From contig NZ_AP024463.1 in assembly GCF_019973735.1 (NCBI RefSeq), positions 1,302,001 to 1,366,000 of the forward strand: a DNA stretch of 64,000 bases, given 5' to 3'. The first letter of the stretch is position 1. The number at the start of each line of letters is the position of its first letter. Below the pieces are notes generated by a model. That model searched no databases. It had not been told where the DNA came from and saw only the letters and a list, made by a program, of their open reading frames with translations. Made by a program: the position numbers and the translations under genes. This document shows positions 19,376 to 28,743 of this stretch, one piece after another. The stretch comes from Arachnia rubra. GTDB taxonomy: Bacteria; Actinomycetota; Actinomycetes; Propionibacteriales; Propionibacteriaceae.

Positions 19376-20442
19376 GGACCATCCTGCTCGCAGGCGGCCT
19401 TTCCCTGCTCCTGACACTGCTGCTCACCCCGCAGTTCATCAAGTTCCTGACCCGCCGCCAGTATGGGCAGTTCATCCGTGACGACGGCCCTAAGGAGCAC
19501 CTCACCAAACGCGGCACCCCCACCATGGGTGGGGTCGTGATCGTTGCCTCGGTGACTTTCGCCTATTTCGCCGCCCACCTCATCTTCTGGGAGCCGGTGA
19601 CCATATCCGGGGTCCTGCTCGTCGGGGTGATGACCGCCCTCGGGCTCCTGGGTTTCCTTGACGACTGGGCGAAGATATCGAAGGAGCGTTCGCTGGGACT
19701 CACCCCCCGGGGCAAACTGATCGGGCAGTTCGCCATCGGCGGCGTCTTCGCAGTGCTGGCGCTCAATTTCCCCGACGGGCGGGGGCTGCGGCCCGCATCC
19801 GAGTTCGTCTCCTTCCTGCGGGACCTGCCCTGGCTGCACCTGCCGTTCTTTGTGGCCGTGATCTGGATCGTCTTCCTGCTGATGGCCTGGCCGAACGCGA
19901 CCAATCTCACCGACGGCCTCGACGGCCTGCTCGCAGGCAGCGCGACCTTAGTATTCGCCACGTTCTCCCTGGTCAACATCTGGCAGTTCAATCAGTGGTG
20001 CGGGAGGGTCTCCAGCGTGGGGCCGCTGTGCTACGAGGTCCGCGACCCCTACGACCTGGCTGTCGTCTCTACCGCGCTGGCCGGGTCCTGCTTCGGGTTC
20101 CTGTGGTGGAACGCCAAGCCGGCGCGGATCTTCATGGGAGACACGGGCTCGATGGCAATCGGTGCCGCTCTCGCCGGGCTGTCCATCATGACCCGCACCG
20201 AGCTGCTGCTGGTGATCATGGGCTTCCTATTCGTCATGGAGGCCGGGTCCGTCGCACTGCAGGTTGGCTATTTCAAGGCGACGAAGGGCAAACGCATCTT
20301 CAAGATGTCCCCCATCCACCACCACTTCGAGCTCCTCGGCTGGCAGGAGGTCACGGTCGTGATCCGGTTCTGGATCATCTGCGGGCTCTGCGTTGCCATC
20401 GGTATCGGTATCTTCTACTCGGAATGGCTGGTCGGTCAGTGA
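19372..20442 (+). CDS. mraY: Phospho-N-acetylmuramoyl-pentapeptide-transferase MraY
   Basis: A 356-residue polytopic enzyme with about ten transmembrane segments that forms lipid I from UDP-MurNAc-pentapeptide and undecaprenyl phosphate. Visible signatures are GTPTMGG near residue 44, LGFLDDWAK (the DD motif) near 98, [13 protein letters not shown] near 178, GDTGSMAIG near 258, and [11 protein letters not shown] near 315 (the HHH motif). It starts at GTG 19372, overlapping murF, and ends overlapping murD by four bases. Confidence 0.96.
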   Translation: MRTILLAGGLSLLLTLLLTPQFIKFLTRRQYGQFIRDDGPKEHLTKRGTPTMGGVVIVASVTFAYFAAHLIFWEPVTISGVLLVGVMTALGLLGFLDDWAKISKERSLGLTPRGKLIGQFAIGGVFAVLALNFPDGRGLRPASEFVSFLRDLPWLHLPFFVAVIWIVFLLMAWPNATNLTDGLDGLLAGSATLVFATFSLVNIWQFNQWCGRVSSVGPLCYEVRDPYDLAVVSTALAGSCFGFLWWNAKPARIFMGDTGSMAIGAALAGLSIMTRTELLLVIMGFLFVMEAGSVALQVGYFKATKGKRIFKMSPIHHHFELLGWQEVTVVIRFWIICGLCVAIGIGIFYSEWLVGQ

Positions 20443-21893
20443 ATCAGTTCCTCTTGACGGCGAACCGGCTGAGCGACTGGAGCCAAGTGCACGCCGTGGT
20501 CGCGGGCCTTGGGGTCTCGGGATATGCGGCTGCCGACGGGCTGCTGTCGCTCGGCGCTCACGTCACGGTCCTTGACGAGTCGCCTTCTCATGCCCAGAAG
20601 GCAGCCATCCTCGAGACCCTTGGCGCCCAGGTGCGGCTCGGGCCGGGAGCCACCTCGGATCTGCCGCCCGACACCAGCCTGGTGGTCACGTCCCCTGGCT
20701 GGCGGCCCGACACTCTGCTGCTCACCCAGGCCTTGAGGCGTGGCATTCCCGTGTGGGGGGATGTGGAGCTGGCCTGGCGGATGCAGCAGCCAGACCGCGT
20801 CATCCCGTGGCTTGGGATCACCGGGACCAACGGCAAGACCACCACGACCCAGATGGCTGAGTCCATGCTCCGCGCCGCCGGCATGCGGGCGGCGGCGGTC
20901 GGGAACATCGGCCGTCCCATCGTGGAGGCCATCCTCGACGAGGAGCCCTATGACGCCCTGGTGGTCGAGTTGTCCAGCTTCCAGCTGCACTGGGTGCACA
21001 CCGTCGCCCTCCACTCCGCCGTGGTGCTGAACCTCCACGAGGACCACCTGGAGTTCTACAACGGCCCCGGCGGCTATGAGCGCTACGTGGCGGACAAGGC
21101 GCGGATCTACGAGCGGGTCACGAACGCCTGCGTCTACAACGTGGCTGAGCCGGAGACCGAAAGGCTCGTGGAGGAGGCTGAGGTGACCGAGGGAGCCCGC
21201 GCCATCGGGTTCACCACCGGCATCCCTGCTATCTCGATGGTGGGGGTGGTGGATGAGCTGATCGTCGACCGTGCCTTCGTGCCGCAGCGGCGCAGTTCAG
21301 CACTGGAGCTGGCGAAGGTGTCCGACGTGCAGCCGTTCGCTCCTCACAACGTCGCCAATGCCTGTGCCGCCGCCGCACTCGTGCGGAGCCTGAGGGTCCC
21401 GCCCCAAGCCGTTGCCAGAGGCCTGCGTGATCTGCAGCTGGCTGGGCATCGTATTGCCGAGGTCGCTGAGATCGATGGTGTGCGCTGGATCGATGACTCG
21501 AAGGCCACGAACCCGCATGCGGCGGACTCTGCCATGCAGGCCTTCCCGTCATTCGTGTGGGTGGCGGGGGGGCAGACGAAGGGAACCAGCTTCGACGACC
21601 TGATCACCAGGCACCGCGACCGCATCCGGGCGGCCATCCTCGTGGGGGTTGACCGGCAGGTCATAGCGGATGCTTTGGCCCGACACGCGCCTGATGTGCC
21701 GGTGATCGTCCTGGACAGCAGCGACCATGGGGTGATGGACGAGGTGGTCTCCCAGGCGGCACGTCTCGCTCGCAGGGGGGATGCGGTGCTCTTGAGCCCC
21801 GGAAGCGCCTCGCTCGATATGTTCACAGGCTACGACGATCGCGGCGAGCGCTTCGCCACGGCGGTTCGGAGTCTTCAGGCACCGAGCAGTTAG
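20439..21893 (+). CDS. murD: UDP-N-acetylmuramoylalanine--D-glutamate ligase MurD
   Basis: A 484-residue Mur ligase adding D-glutamate to UDP-MurNAc-L-Ala. It has an N-terminal Rossmann region ([20 protein letters not shown]), the P-loop [13 protein letters not shown] near residue 128, and the C-terminal [11 protein letters not shown] motif. The frame stays open far upstream into mraY, but GTG at 20439 is the natural start: it overlaps the mraY stop as GTGA, like its neighbours, and gives the normal family length. The upstream extension is antisense-like arginine-rich sequence inside mraY. Confidence 0.93.
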   Translation: MNQFLLTANRLSDWSQVHAVVAGLGVSGYAAADGLLSLGAHVTVLDESPSHAQKAAILETLGAQVRLGPGATSDLPPDTSLVVTSPGWRPDTLLLTQALRRGIPVWGDVELAWRMQQPDRVIPWLGITGTNGKTTTTQMAESMLRAAGMRAAAVGNIGRPIVEAILDEEPYDALVVELSSFQLHWVHTVALHSAVVLNLHEDHLEFYNGPGGYERYVADKARIYERVTNACVYNVAEPETERLVEEAEVTEGARAIGFTTGIPAISMVGVVDELIVDRAFVPQRRSSALELAKVSDVQPFAPHNVANACAAAALVRSLRVPPQAVARGLRDLQLAGHRIAEVAEIDGVRWIDDSKATNPHAADSAMQAFPSFVWVAGGQTKGTSFDDLITRHRDRIRAAILVGVDRQVIADALARHAPDVPVIVLDSSDHGVMDEVVSQAARLARRGDAVLLSPGSASLDMFTGYDDRGERFATAVRSLQAPSS

Positions 21894-21901
21894 GCACGCC
21901 A

Positions 21902-23131
21902 ATGGCCAAAGCACCCTCAGCTGGGCGGCGGTCCGGCAACGTGGTGCAGGTGCTGACCCGGTCTCCGATGGCGGATCACCATCTGATCATCTTCGCGACG
22001 GTCATTCTCACGGCCATCGGGGCGATGATGGTGCTCTCGTCATCGTCGGTGATTGCCCTCTTCCAGGGGGAGTCCCCCTATTTTTTCGTGTCCCGGCAGC
22101 TCATCTTCCTGGTCGGTGGGCTGCTGCTGATGATTCCCGTGAGCCGGATGCAGCCGAGGACGCTGCGGCGCCTGGCGAGTCCCGTCTGGGCGGTTTCCCT
22201 GATCGGGCTGATCCTTGTCCAGACGCCGCTGGGTTTCGAGATCAACGGCAATCGCAACTGGATCCGGGTTGGTGGACTGTTGACTATTCAGCCCTCGGAG
22301 TTCGCGAAACTGGCCCTGGTGCTGTGGGCGGCGACCGTGTTCCACAACAAGCGCCGTCGGCTGGAAGAACCCGCCCAGCTATTGCTTCCCTACGTGCCCG
22401 GTGCCCTGGCGCTGCTGGCGTTGATCCTTGCCGGACGGGACCTCGGCACCGGTCTGGTCTTCGGTGCCTTGATCTTTGCGCTGCTCTTCTTCGTGGGAAC
22501 GCCGCTTCGTATCCTGGTGCCAGCGCTGCTGGCGGCCCTCGGCGTGGTGGCCGTGCTCGTGATGGGGTCGGAGAACCGGATGGCACGGTTCCTGGTCTTC
22601 CTGGATCCGCAGGCGAATCCTGATCTCGCATCCCAGCCTCTCTCTGCGTTGTATGCGCTGGCTAGCGGCGGCTGGTGGGGGCTGGGGCTCGGGGCAGGCA
22701 AGCAGAAGTGGGGCGGTCTGAAGGACGGAGCGCACACGGACTTCGTGTTCGCCGTGCTCGGTGAGGAGCTCGGGCTGTTCGGGGTGCTGCTCGTGATCGG
22801 ACTTTTCGCCCTGTTGATGCGCAGCGGTTTCCAAGTTGCCCTGAAATCTGACAAGCTTTTCAACCGCATCGCTGCATCCGGCATCACCGCATGGTTCCTG
22901 CTTCAGGCGATCGTCAACATCATGGTGGTCATGAACCTGCTGCCGGTCCTCGGTGTGCCGCTGCCCTTCATCTCGTCAGGAGGTTCTGCTCTGATGGCCA
23001 ATCTGCTGGCTGTGGCTGTTCTGCTGGCCTGTGCCCGGGATACGCCCGACGCCCGTGCCTATCTCCGGAACCGGCGCCGCGGCGCAGGGCCGCGCATGAC
23101 CAGTGTGCTCGCGGCGGGAGGCAATTCGTGA
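21902..23131 (+). CDS. ftsW: Peptidoglycan glycosyltransferase FtsW
   Basis: A 409-residue SEDS-family polytopic protein with about ten transmembrane helices. It polymerises lipid II at the septum together with FtsI. Family signatures are GNRNWIRVGGLLTIQPSEFAKLA in the middle (the extracytoplasmic loop and QPSEF motif), AHTDFVFAVLGEELGL, and the C-terminal LPFISSGGSAL. The gene begins eight bases after murD stops, the only gap in this part of the operon, and its stop overlaps murG (GTGA). Confidence 0.95.
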   Translation: MAKAPSAGRRSGNVVQVLTRSPMADHHLIIFATVILTAIGAMMVLSSSSVIALFQGESPYFFVSRQLIFLVGGLLLMIPVSRMQPRTLRRLASPVWAVSLIGLILVQTPLGFEINGNRNWIRVGGLLTIQPSEFAKLALVLWAATVFHNKRRRLEEPAQLLLPYVPGALALLALILAGRDLGTGLVFGALIFALLFFVGTPLRILVPALLAALGVVAVLVMGSENRMARFLVFLDPQANPDLASQPLSALYALASGGWWGLGLGAGKQKWGGLKDGAHTDFVFAVLGEELGLFGVLLVIGLFALLMRSGFQVALKSDKLFNRIAASGITAWFLLQAIVNIMVVMNLLPVLGVPLPFISSGGSALMANLLAVAVLLACARDTPDARAYLRNRRRGAGPRMTSVLAAGGNS

Positions 23132-24225
23132 CGCGCATCGTCCTGGCCGGTGGCGGTACCGCAGGCCATACCTCGCCCCTGATCGCCACTGCCCAAGCGA
23201 TCACCAACCTCGACCCGGAGGCCGAGATCACTTGCATCGGCACCAGTAAGGGCCTGGAGACCAGGGTGATACCGCAGGCCGGGCTCAAGCTGGAGCTGAT
23301 CCGTCCCGTCCCCATGCCGCGCAAACCAAACCTGGACCTGGTCAAGCTGCCCTGGAATCTGACGCAATCGGTGCGGGAGGCCCGCGCCATCCTGCGCCGT
23401 GCGAGGGCCCAGGCGCTGATCGGCTTCGGCGGCTACGTCGCCATCCCGGCCTACCTCGCGGCTCGCACCATGCGGGTACCCGTCCTCGTGCACGAGGCCA
23501 ATCTCGTCGTCGGGATTGCGAACAAGGTGGCGGCCAGGTTCGCCGCCTTCACGGGCTACACCTTCCCTGACACCCAGATCCGCGGTGGCCGGCGGATCGG
23601 GATGCCCATGAACCGGAGCATCACTCAGCCCGCGATGACCCGCACAGAGGCCAGAGAGCGTTTCGGGCTGGACCCGGACCGGCCGACGCTGCTTGTCAGC
23701 GGGGGTTCTCAGGGAGCCCGGGCCATCAACCAGGCTCTGTCTGGCGCGTTGCCCGCGATCCTGGACGCCGGAATCCAAGTCCTGCATGTGCTGGGTGCCA
23801 AGAACTTCTCGGACGCGGACGTCGTGGTCGAGGCCGCCAGCGGGGCACGTTACGTCCCGGTCGCCTATGTCGACGCCATGATCGAGGCCTATCTCACGGC
23901 CGACCTCATGATCGGGCGGGCTGGGGCAGGTACGGTGATGGAGACGGCGGTCCTGGGGCTGCCAGTGGTGTTCATACCTCTGCCGTGGGGCAATGGCGAG
24001 CAGGCACGTAACGCGGCCGGCCTGGTCGCTGACGGGGCAGGCATCCTGCTTCCCGAGGCGGAGCTCAGTGCCGATAAGCTGTCAGGCCTGGTGATCCCCA
24101 CCATCACAGACCAGGAGAAGCTGGCGCGCATGTCTGAGCTAGCCCGTCCGCACTCGCCAGCGGACGCCGCTGATGTCCTGGCGAGTGCGGCCGTGAATGT
24201 CGTTCGAGGAGAAGAGGCATCGTGA
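23128..24225 (+). CDS. murG: UDP-GlcNAc:lipid I transferase MurG
   Basis: A 365-residue GT-B glycosyltransferase that converts lipid I to lipid II on the inner face of the membrane. The N-terminal glycine loop is LAGGGTAGHTSPL (residues 6-18), the acceptor region is IGFGGYVAIPAYLAA, the second glycine loop is VSGGSQGARAIN, and the nucleotide-sugar site holds GRAGAGTVMET. GTG 23128 is the start: it forms a GTGA overlap with ftsW and puts the glycine loop at the correct distance, whereas the longer open frame upstream is read out of frame inside ftsW. Confidence 0.95.
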   Translation: MTRIVLAGGGTAGHTSPLIATAQAITNLDPEAEITCIGTSKGLETRVIPQAGLKLELIRPVPMPRKPNLDLVKLPWNLTQSVREARAILRRARAQALIGFGGYVAIPAYLAARTMRVPVLVHEANLVVGIANKVAARFAAFTGYTFPDTQIRGGRRIGMPMNRSITQPAMTRTEARERFGLDPDRPTLLVSGGSQGARAINQALSGALPAILDAGIQVLHVLGAKNFSDADVVVEAASGARYVPVAYVDAMIEAYLTADLMIGRAGAGTVMETAVLGLPVVFIPLPWGNGEQARNAAGLVADGAGILLPEAELSADKLSGLVIPTITDQEKLARMSELARPHSPADAADVLASAAVNVVRGEEAS

Positions 24226-25673
24226 GCTTGCTCACCCCCGTTGAGGTTCAGCCCGCCGCAGAGGTCGGTCCCGTCCATTTCATAGCCATTGGCGGCTCCG
24301 GGATGAACGGTATCGCCCGGCTCTACGCGAAGCTCGGTGTCCCAGTCAGTGGCTCTGACCGGTCTGAGTCCGCGACCTTGGACGCGCTCCGGGAGGCAGG
24401 CATCACCTGCTATGCCGGCCACGAGGCATCCCAGCTCGGGGACGCCAGGACCGTGGTGATCTCCTCCGCCATCCGGGAGGACAACCCCGAACTCGCCGAG
24501 GCCCGCCGCCGGGGCCTGCGGGTCTGGCATCGCTCCGCCGCCCTGGCAGCTCTCATGCTGGGCAAGCGCGGGGTCTCGATAGCCGGCACCCACGGCAAGA
24601 CCACCACCACCGCCATGACCGCGGTGATGCTGCACGAGGCAGGCGCGGATCCGAGCTACGTCATCGGAGGCAAGCTCGCGACCACCAAGGCCAGCTCGGA
24701 CCTTGGCTCAGGCGATGCCTTCGTGATCGAGGCGGACGAGTCGGACGGATCCTTTCTGCAGTACCCGACGCAGATCGCGATCATCACGAGTCTCGAGCCC
24801 GACCACCTGGTCAACTGGGGGACCCCGGAGGCCTACACGGAGGGCTATCACACGTTCGCCACCCTCCCCTCAGTCGCCTGGGTGATCATCAACGTGGACG
24901 ACCCCGGGTCTCGTGAGCTGGCTGACCGGCTGCGGGCCGAGGGAAGGCAGGTGATCCGCTACGGCTTCTCCGAGGACGCGGACGTGCGTGTCACGGATGC
25001 CCGCCCCACGGGAAACGGCATCGCCGGCATCCTCACATACGGGCAGGATTCAGGACCGCTGGAGCTCAGGGTCCCAGGTGATCACAACCTGTCCAACGCC
25101 TCGGCCGCTTACGCGGCGGGCCGCCTGCTGGGTCTCGGGCATCGGGAGGCCGTGGCTGCCTTGCAGCGTTTCGAGGGGACACTGCGGCGGTTCCAGCTCA
25201 TCACCGATACAGCGGGCATCCGTGTCTACGACGACTATGCCCACCATCCGACGGAGATCCGGGCAGCGCTCTCGGCGGCACGGCACGCCACGGTGGCGGG
25301 CAATGAGGCGACCGGCTTGGAGGGCCGCCTGATCGCCTGCTTCCAGCCGCATCTGTACTCCCGCACCGCGGATTTCTACGAGGAATTCGGCGACGTCATG
25401 ACCCTGGCTGACGTCGCAGTCATCAACGATGTCTGCGGGGACAGGGAGGACCCGGTCCCCGGGGTGACGGGCCAGCTGGTGGTGGACGCAGCACGGCGGC
25501 ATGGCGCCCGCGAGGTGCACTACGTCGTGGACAAATACGATCTTCCCGCGGCCCTGAACCAGATCGCCCGTCCTGGTGACCTGATCATCACCCTCGGCTG
25601 TGGTGATGTGACGATCGTGGGCCCGCTGCTGGCGCCGCTACTGGCTCAGCGACCGGAGGCGCAGGTCAGTTGA
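24222..25673 (+). CDS. murC: UDP-N-acetylmuramate--L-alanine ligase MurC
   Basis: A 483-residue Mur ligase that adds L-alanine, the first stem residue. It begins with the Rossmann loop FIAIGGSGMNGIA (about residues 19-31), then the P-loop IAGTHGKTTTTAM near 125, the EADESDGSFLQ motif, and the C-terminal YDDYAHHPTEIRAAL. GTG 24222 overlaps the murG stop by four bases and TTGA at its end overlaps ftsQ. It carries no ddl fusion; no ddl gene is present in the window. Confidence 0.95.
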   Translation: MSLLTPVEVQPAAEVGPVHFIAIGGSGMNGIARLYAKLGVPVSGSDRSESATLDALREAGITCYAGHEASQLGDARTVVISSAIREDNPELAEARRRGLRVWHRSAALAALMLGKRGVSIAGTHGKTTTTAMTAVMLHEAGADPSYVIGGKLATTKASSDLGSGDAFVIEADESDGSFLQYPTQIAIITSLEPDHLVNWGTPEAYTEGYHTFATLPSVAWVIINVDDPGSRELADRLRAEGRQVIRYGFSEDADVRVTDARPTGNGIAGILTYGQDSGPLELRVPGDHNLSNASAAYAAGRLLGLGHREAVAALQRFEGTLRRFQLITDTAGIRVYDDYAHHPTEIRAALSAARHATVAGNEATGLEGRLIACFQPHLYSRTADFYEEFGDVMTLADVAVINDVCGDREDPVPGVTGQLVVDAARRHGAREVHYVVDKYDLPAALNQIARPGDLIITLGCGDVTIVGPLLAPLLAQRPEAQVS

Positions 25674-26389
25674 CTACCGCCCCTGGGGAGTTCAAGAAGG
25701 TGTTACGGGCCAAGCGCCACAGGAAGCGCCGGACCCGGTGGATCGTGCTTGGCTGTGCGCTCCTGTGCCTTGTATTGGCGGGAGTGGGCATCTGGCTGGT
25801 CAGCTTCTCCTCCGTGTTCGCCGCGACCGAGGTGAAGGTCAGCGGAGTCTCGCTGCTGAGCGAACAGCAGGTGATCGACACCGCGGCCGTCGAACTCGGC
25901 AAGCCCCTGGCAAACCAGGACACGGATGCCATCCGTGAGAGAGTGGCTGGGCTGGCCCCGGTCGCCGAGGTGAGCGTGGAACGCCGCTTTCCGCACACCA
26001 TCGAGATCACAATCACCGAACGCACGCTGGCCTACGTGTGGCTGGATGGGGGTGTGCCTCGCTGGGTGGATGCGGACGGTGTGGTGTTTCATGAGGGGGA
26101 GAAGCCGGCGCAAGGGGCTGTCACGGCACAGGTCGCGACATCCGATCAGCGCCTTTTGAAAGATGTGGCCACGGTGGTCTCCGCCGTGGTTCCGTTGCTG
26201 GGGGAGCGCATCACGCTGCTTCAGGCCTCGGCCGTCGACCAGATCCAGGTCCAGTTGTCTGACGGGGACACCGTGGTCTGGGGTAGCGCCGAGCAATCCC
26301 AGCTCAAGGCTCAGGTGCTCTCGGTGCTGCTAAGCCAGGAGGCCAGCGTCTACGACGTCTCGGCCCCGCACGCTCCGACGACGCGCTGA
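25670..26389 (+). CDS. ftsQ: Cell division protein FtsQ
   Basis: A 239-residue bitopic divisome protein. A basic N-terminus (KRHRKRRTRW) precedes one transmembrane helix (about residues 22-46), then a POTRA domain (about 50-120; EVKVSGVSLLSEQQVIDTAAV) and the FtsQ beta domain (PHTIEITITERTLAYVW, GVPRWVDADGVVF). The TTG start at 25670 overlaps the murC stop as TTGA. It is the last gene of the continuous mraZ-to-ftsQ run; a hairpin and a 112-base gap separate it from ftsZ. Confidence 0.9.
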   Translation: MTTAPGEFKKVLRAKRHRKRRTRWIVLGCALLCLVLAGVGIWLVSFSSVFAATEVKVSGVSLLSEQQVIDTAAVELGKPLANQDTDAIRERVAGLAPVAEVSVERRFPHTIEITITERTLAYVWLDGGVPRWVDADGVVFHEGEKPAQGAVTAQVATSDQRLLKDVATVVSAVVPLLGERITLLQASAVDQIQVQLSDGDTVVWGSAEQSQLKAQVLSVLLSQEASVYDVSAPHAPTTR

Positions 26390-26402
26390 CGACTCCCAAA
26401 AC

Positions 26403-26421
26403 CCTCAACCTTTGGTTGAGG
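26403..26421 (+). terminator. Hairpin between ftsQ and ftsZ
   Basis: CCTCAACC, TTT loop, GGTTGAGG form a perfect 8-bp stem 14 bases after the ftsQ stop. No U-run follows, so it may attenuate rather than stop transcription into ftsZ. Confidence 0.5.
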
Positions 26422-26501
26422 TGATTTCTGGTAGTTGCGGCATGGCCGTTGGATAGTGCGCCCGTCTGCCCCTAGCCTTCTTTTCGACTACAAGGACAGG
26501 A

Positions 26502-27692
26502 ATGGCGGTCATGGCAAGCGCATCTCAGAACTACCTGGCAGTTATAAAGGTCGTTGGCGTCGGCGGCGGCGGTGTGAACGCCGTCAATCGAATGATCGAG
26601 GCCGGGCTGCGCGGCGTCGAGTTCATCGCCGTCAATACCGATGCTCAGGCATTGCTCATGAGCGACGCCGACGTCAAGCTCGATGTTGGACGGGAGCTGA
26701 CCCGTGGCCTGGGGGCTGGCGCGGACCCGTCCAAAGGACGTCAGGCCGCCGAAGACCACGCCGAGGACATCGAGGAGGCTCTGAAGGGGGCCGACATGGT
26801 CTTCGTGACTGCGGGTGAGGGGGGTGGCACCGGCACAGGAGCCGCTCCCATCGTCGCCAAGATTGCCCGTTCCCTGGGGGCGCTCACCATTGGTGTGGTG
26901 ACTCGCCCCTTCTCCTTTGAGGGGCGCCGCCGGGCAACCCAGGCTGACTCTGGGATCGAGTCGCTGCGGGAGGAGGTGGACACCCTGATCGTCATCCCGA
27001 ACGACAAACTGCTGCAGATGACCGACCACCAGGTGGCCATCCTTGACGCTTTCAAGCAGGCGGACCAGGTCCTGATGCAGGGCGTCTCGGGTATTACCGA
27101 CCTGATCACCACCCCCGGCCTGATCAACCTGGACTTCGCGGACGTCAAGTCGATCATGAGCCAGGCAGGCTCGGCCCTGATGGGCATCGGGTCTGCGCGT
27201 GGCGAGGACCGGGCTCGTGCCGCCGCCGAGATGGCCATATCTTCGCCGCTGCTGGAGGCCAGCATCGATGGCGCCCATGGGGTGCTGCTGTCGATCGCAG
27301 GCGGTTCGGATCTCGGCCTGTTTGAGGTCTCGGCCGCGGCTCAGCTCATCGAGGAGGCAGCCCACGACGAGGCGAATATCATCTTCGGCACAGTCATCGA
27401 CGACGCCCTCGGAGATGAGGTCAGGATCACCGTTATCGCGGCCGGCTTTGACGGTGGGCATCCGCAGCCTCGTCCCGCTCGTGTCGAGCACACCCGCAAC
27501 CAGCCCCCGCGCGCCGCCGCTATGGGTGGCCTGGCAGGTGCGACGCCGCTCAACGGGCCCCGCCAGCCCCAGCAGCCACCAGCTGCACCTCCCGTCGCCC
27601 CCATGCCCATCTCCCGGCCAGAGCCGCCCCAGCCACGACCGCTGCGGGCCGACGACGATGACGATCTGGATGTTCCCGACTTCATGAAGTGA
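26502..27692 (+). CDS. ftsZ: Cell division GTPase FtsZ
   Basis: A 396-residue tubulin homologue that builds the Z-ring. The GTP-binding signature [12 protein letters not shown] is near residues 105-116, the T7 loop carries [11 protein letters not shown], and a Pro/Gln-rich linker (about 325-380) leads to the conserved C-terminal peptide [10 protein letters not shown], which in actinobacteria contacts SepF and other anchors. ATG 26502 has AAGGA five bases upstream; the in-frame ATG at 26511 is less well placed. No ftsA gene is present, as usual for actinobacteria, so membrane tethering probably falls to the downstream SepF. Confidence 0.97.
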   Translation: MAVMASASQNYLAVIKVVGVGGGGVNAVNRMIEAGLRGVEFIAVNTDAQALLMSDADVKLDVGRELTRGLGAGADPSKGRQAAEDHAEDIEEALKGADMVFVTAGEGGGTGTGAAPIVAKIARSLGALTIGVVTRPFSFEGRRRATQADSGIESLREEVDTLIVIPNDKLLQMTDHQVAILDAFKQADQVLMQGVSGITDLITTPGLINLDFADVKSIMSQAGSALMGIGSARGEDRARAAAEMAISSPLLEASIDGAHGVLLSIAGGSDLGLFEVSAAAQLIEEAAHDEANIIFGTVIDDALGDEVRITVIAAGFDGGHPQPRPARVEHTRNQPPRAAAMGGLAGATPLNGPRQPQQPPAAPPVAPMPISRPEPPQPRPLRADDDDDLDVPDFMK

Positions 27693-27772
27693 CGGCGTGT
27701 CGGCTGCCATTGTCTCCGGTTCCGGGCAGCCTGTCTGTAGTCTCGTGCGAAAGCGTTTGAGGGAGGCGTGCC

Positions 27773-28336
27773 GTGGGTGTACGTAAGCTGGCCGAATGGA
27801 TGGGCCTCGTTGAGGACGGTCGTTACAGCGACCCGAAAGATGAGCTGTCCGAGGAGTACTCAGTGGATGAGTACGTGGAGCCGGAACCCGAGCCCAAACC
27901 CGCCGCCAGTCCCAAGCCAGTGGCCAGGATCCACCGCCGCCCGCATGCCGTCAGGCCTGAGCCTGCCGCAGCGGCGGCTCCTGCGCCCAGCCCGGCACCT
28001 GCGCCAGCCCCAGCGCCCGTGCCCAGCCCGGCCCCCGAGCCCCGTCAGGTGACGGACCTCAGCCGGATCATCTACGTGCGGCCCAGGAGCTACAACGAGG
28101 CTCGCTCCATCGGAGAGAACTACCGTGACGGCATTCCCGTCATCATGAACCTCTCCGACATGGAGCGCGGCGAGGACAAACGGCTCGTGGACTTCGCGGC
28201 TGGGCTGATCTTCGGTCTGCGCGGCAATATCGAACGCATCTCCAGCCAAGTCTTCCTACTGTGCCCGCACAATCTTGTGGTCGGGCCGGAGGACAAGCAG
28301 AAGCTGGCCACCGGCGGTTTCTTCAACCAGAGCTGA
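27773..28336 (+). CDS. sepF: Cell division protein SepF
   Basis: A 187-residue Z-ring membrane anchor. The N-terminal amphipathic segment (VRKLAEWMGLV) could bind membrane, followed by an acidic stretch, a long Pro/Ala-rich linker (about 40-95) and the SepF core (IIYVRPRSYNEARSIGENYR to the end). The family usually has a shorter linker. GTG 27773 follows a GGGAGG site. It lies 80 bases after ftsZ with no yfiH or yggS gene between, unlike many actinobacteria, and three bases before yggT. Confidence 0.93.
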   Translation: MGVRKLAEWMGLVEDGRYSDPKDELSEEYSVDEYVEPEPEPKPAASPKPVARIHRRPHAVRPEPAAAAAPAPSPAPAPAPAPVPSPAPEPRQVTDLSRIIYVRPRSYNEARSIGENYRDGIPVIMNLSDMERGEDKRLVDFAAGLIFGLRGNIERISSQVFLLCPHNLVVGPEDKQKLATGGFFNQS

Positions 28337-28339
28337 CCC

Positions 28340-28624
28340 GTGGTCGCCCTGGTACTGGTGTGGGTCCTGCGGACCTACCTGCTGATCCTGCTGGCGCGGG
28401 TCGTCCTGTCCTGGGTTCCCTTGGCTAATCCTGGGTGGACGCCCCGTGGGTTTTTCCTGGTGCTCGTGGAGGCCGTCTACTTCGTCACCGACCCGCCCCT
28501 GAGGCTGCTGAGATCGTTTATCAAGCCAGTGCGGCTCGGATCGGTCGCACTGGATCTCGCCGTGCTGGTGCTGTTCCTGCTGGTGCAGTTCCTCACGGTG
28601 TTTGTTCTCTGGATCCCGTTCTGA
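28340..28624 (+). CDS. YggT family membrane protein
   Basis: A 94-residue protein with two transmembrane regions (about residues 1-28 and 65-92) separated by the family segment VYFVTDPPLRLLRSFIKPVR. YggT proteins of unknown exact function are conserved next to sepF and divIVA in Gram-positive bacteria. GTG 28340 lies three bases after the sepF stop, so the two are almost certainly co-transcribed. Confidence 0.88.
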   Translation: MVALVLVWVLRTYLLILLARVVLSWVPLANPGWTPRGFFLVLVEAVYFVTDPPLRLLRSFIKPVRLGSVALDLAVLVLFLLVQFLTVFVLWIPF

Positions 28625-28743
28625 TCTGGGCGTGTCGCGGTTTCATCGGCGTTGGATCTGGTGAAGTATTAGAGTAACCTTAACGTTGTGCCCAGAGTTT
28701 CTCAGGTTTGGGCACAGGATTCTTCAACCGTGTGGGAGTAAAG

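Noticed and set aside
19995..20438. Long N-terminal extension of MurD
   Set aside because: The open frame lies inside mraY and reads as arginine-rich antisense-like sequence; GTG 20439 with the GTGA overlap gives the normal MurD length.
22891..23127. N-terminal extension of MurG
   Set aside because: It overlaps ftsW and lacks family similarity; GTG 23128 fits.
26403..26421. Strong intrinsic terminator before ftsZ
   Set aside because: Reported only as a hairpin: it lacks a U-run and ftsZ is often partly transcribed from upstream genes.
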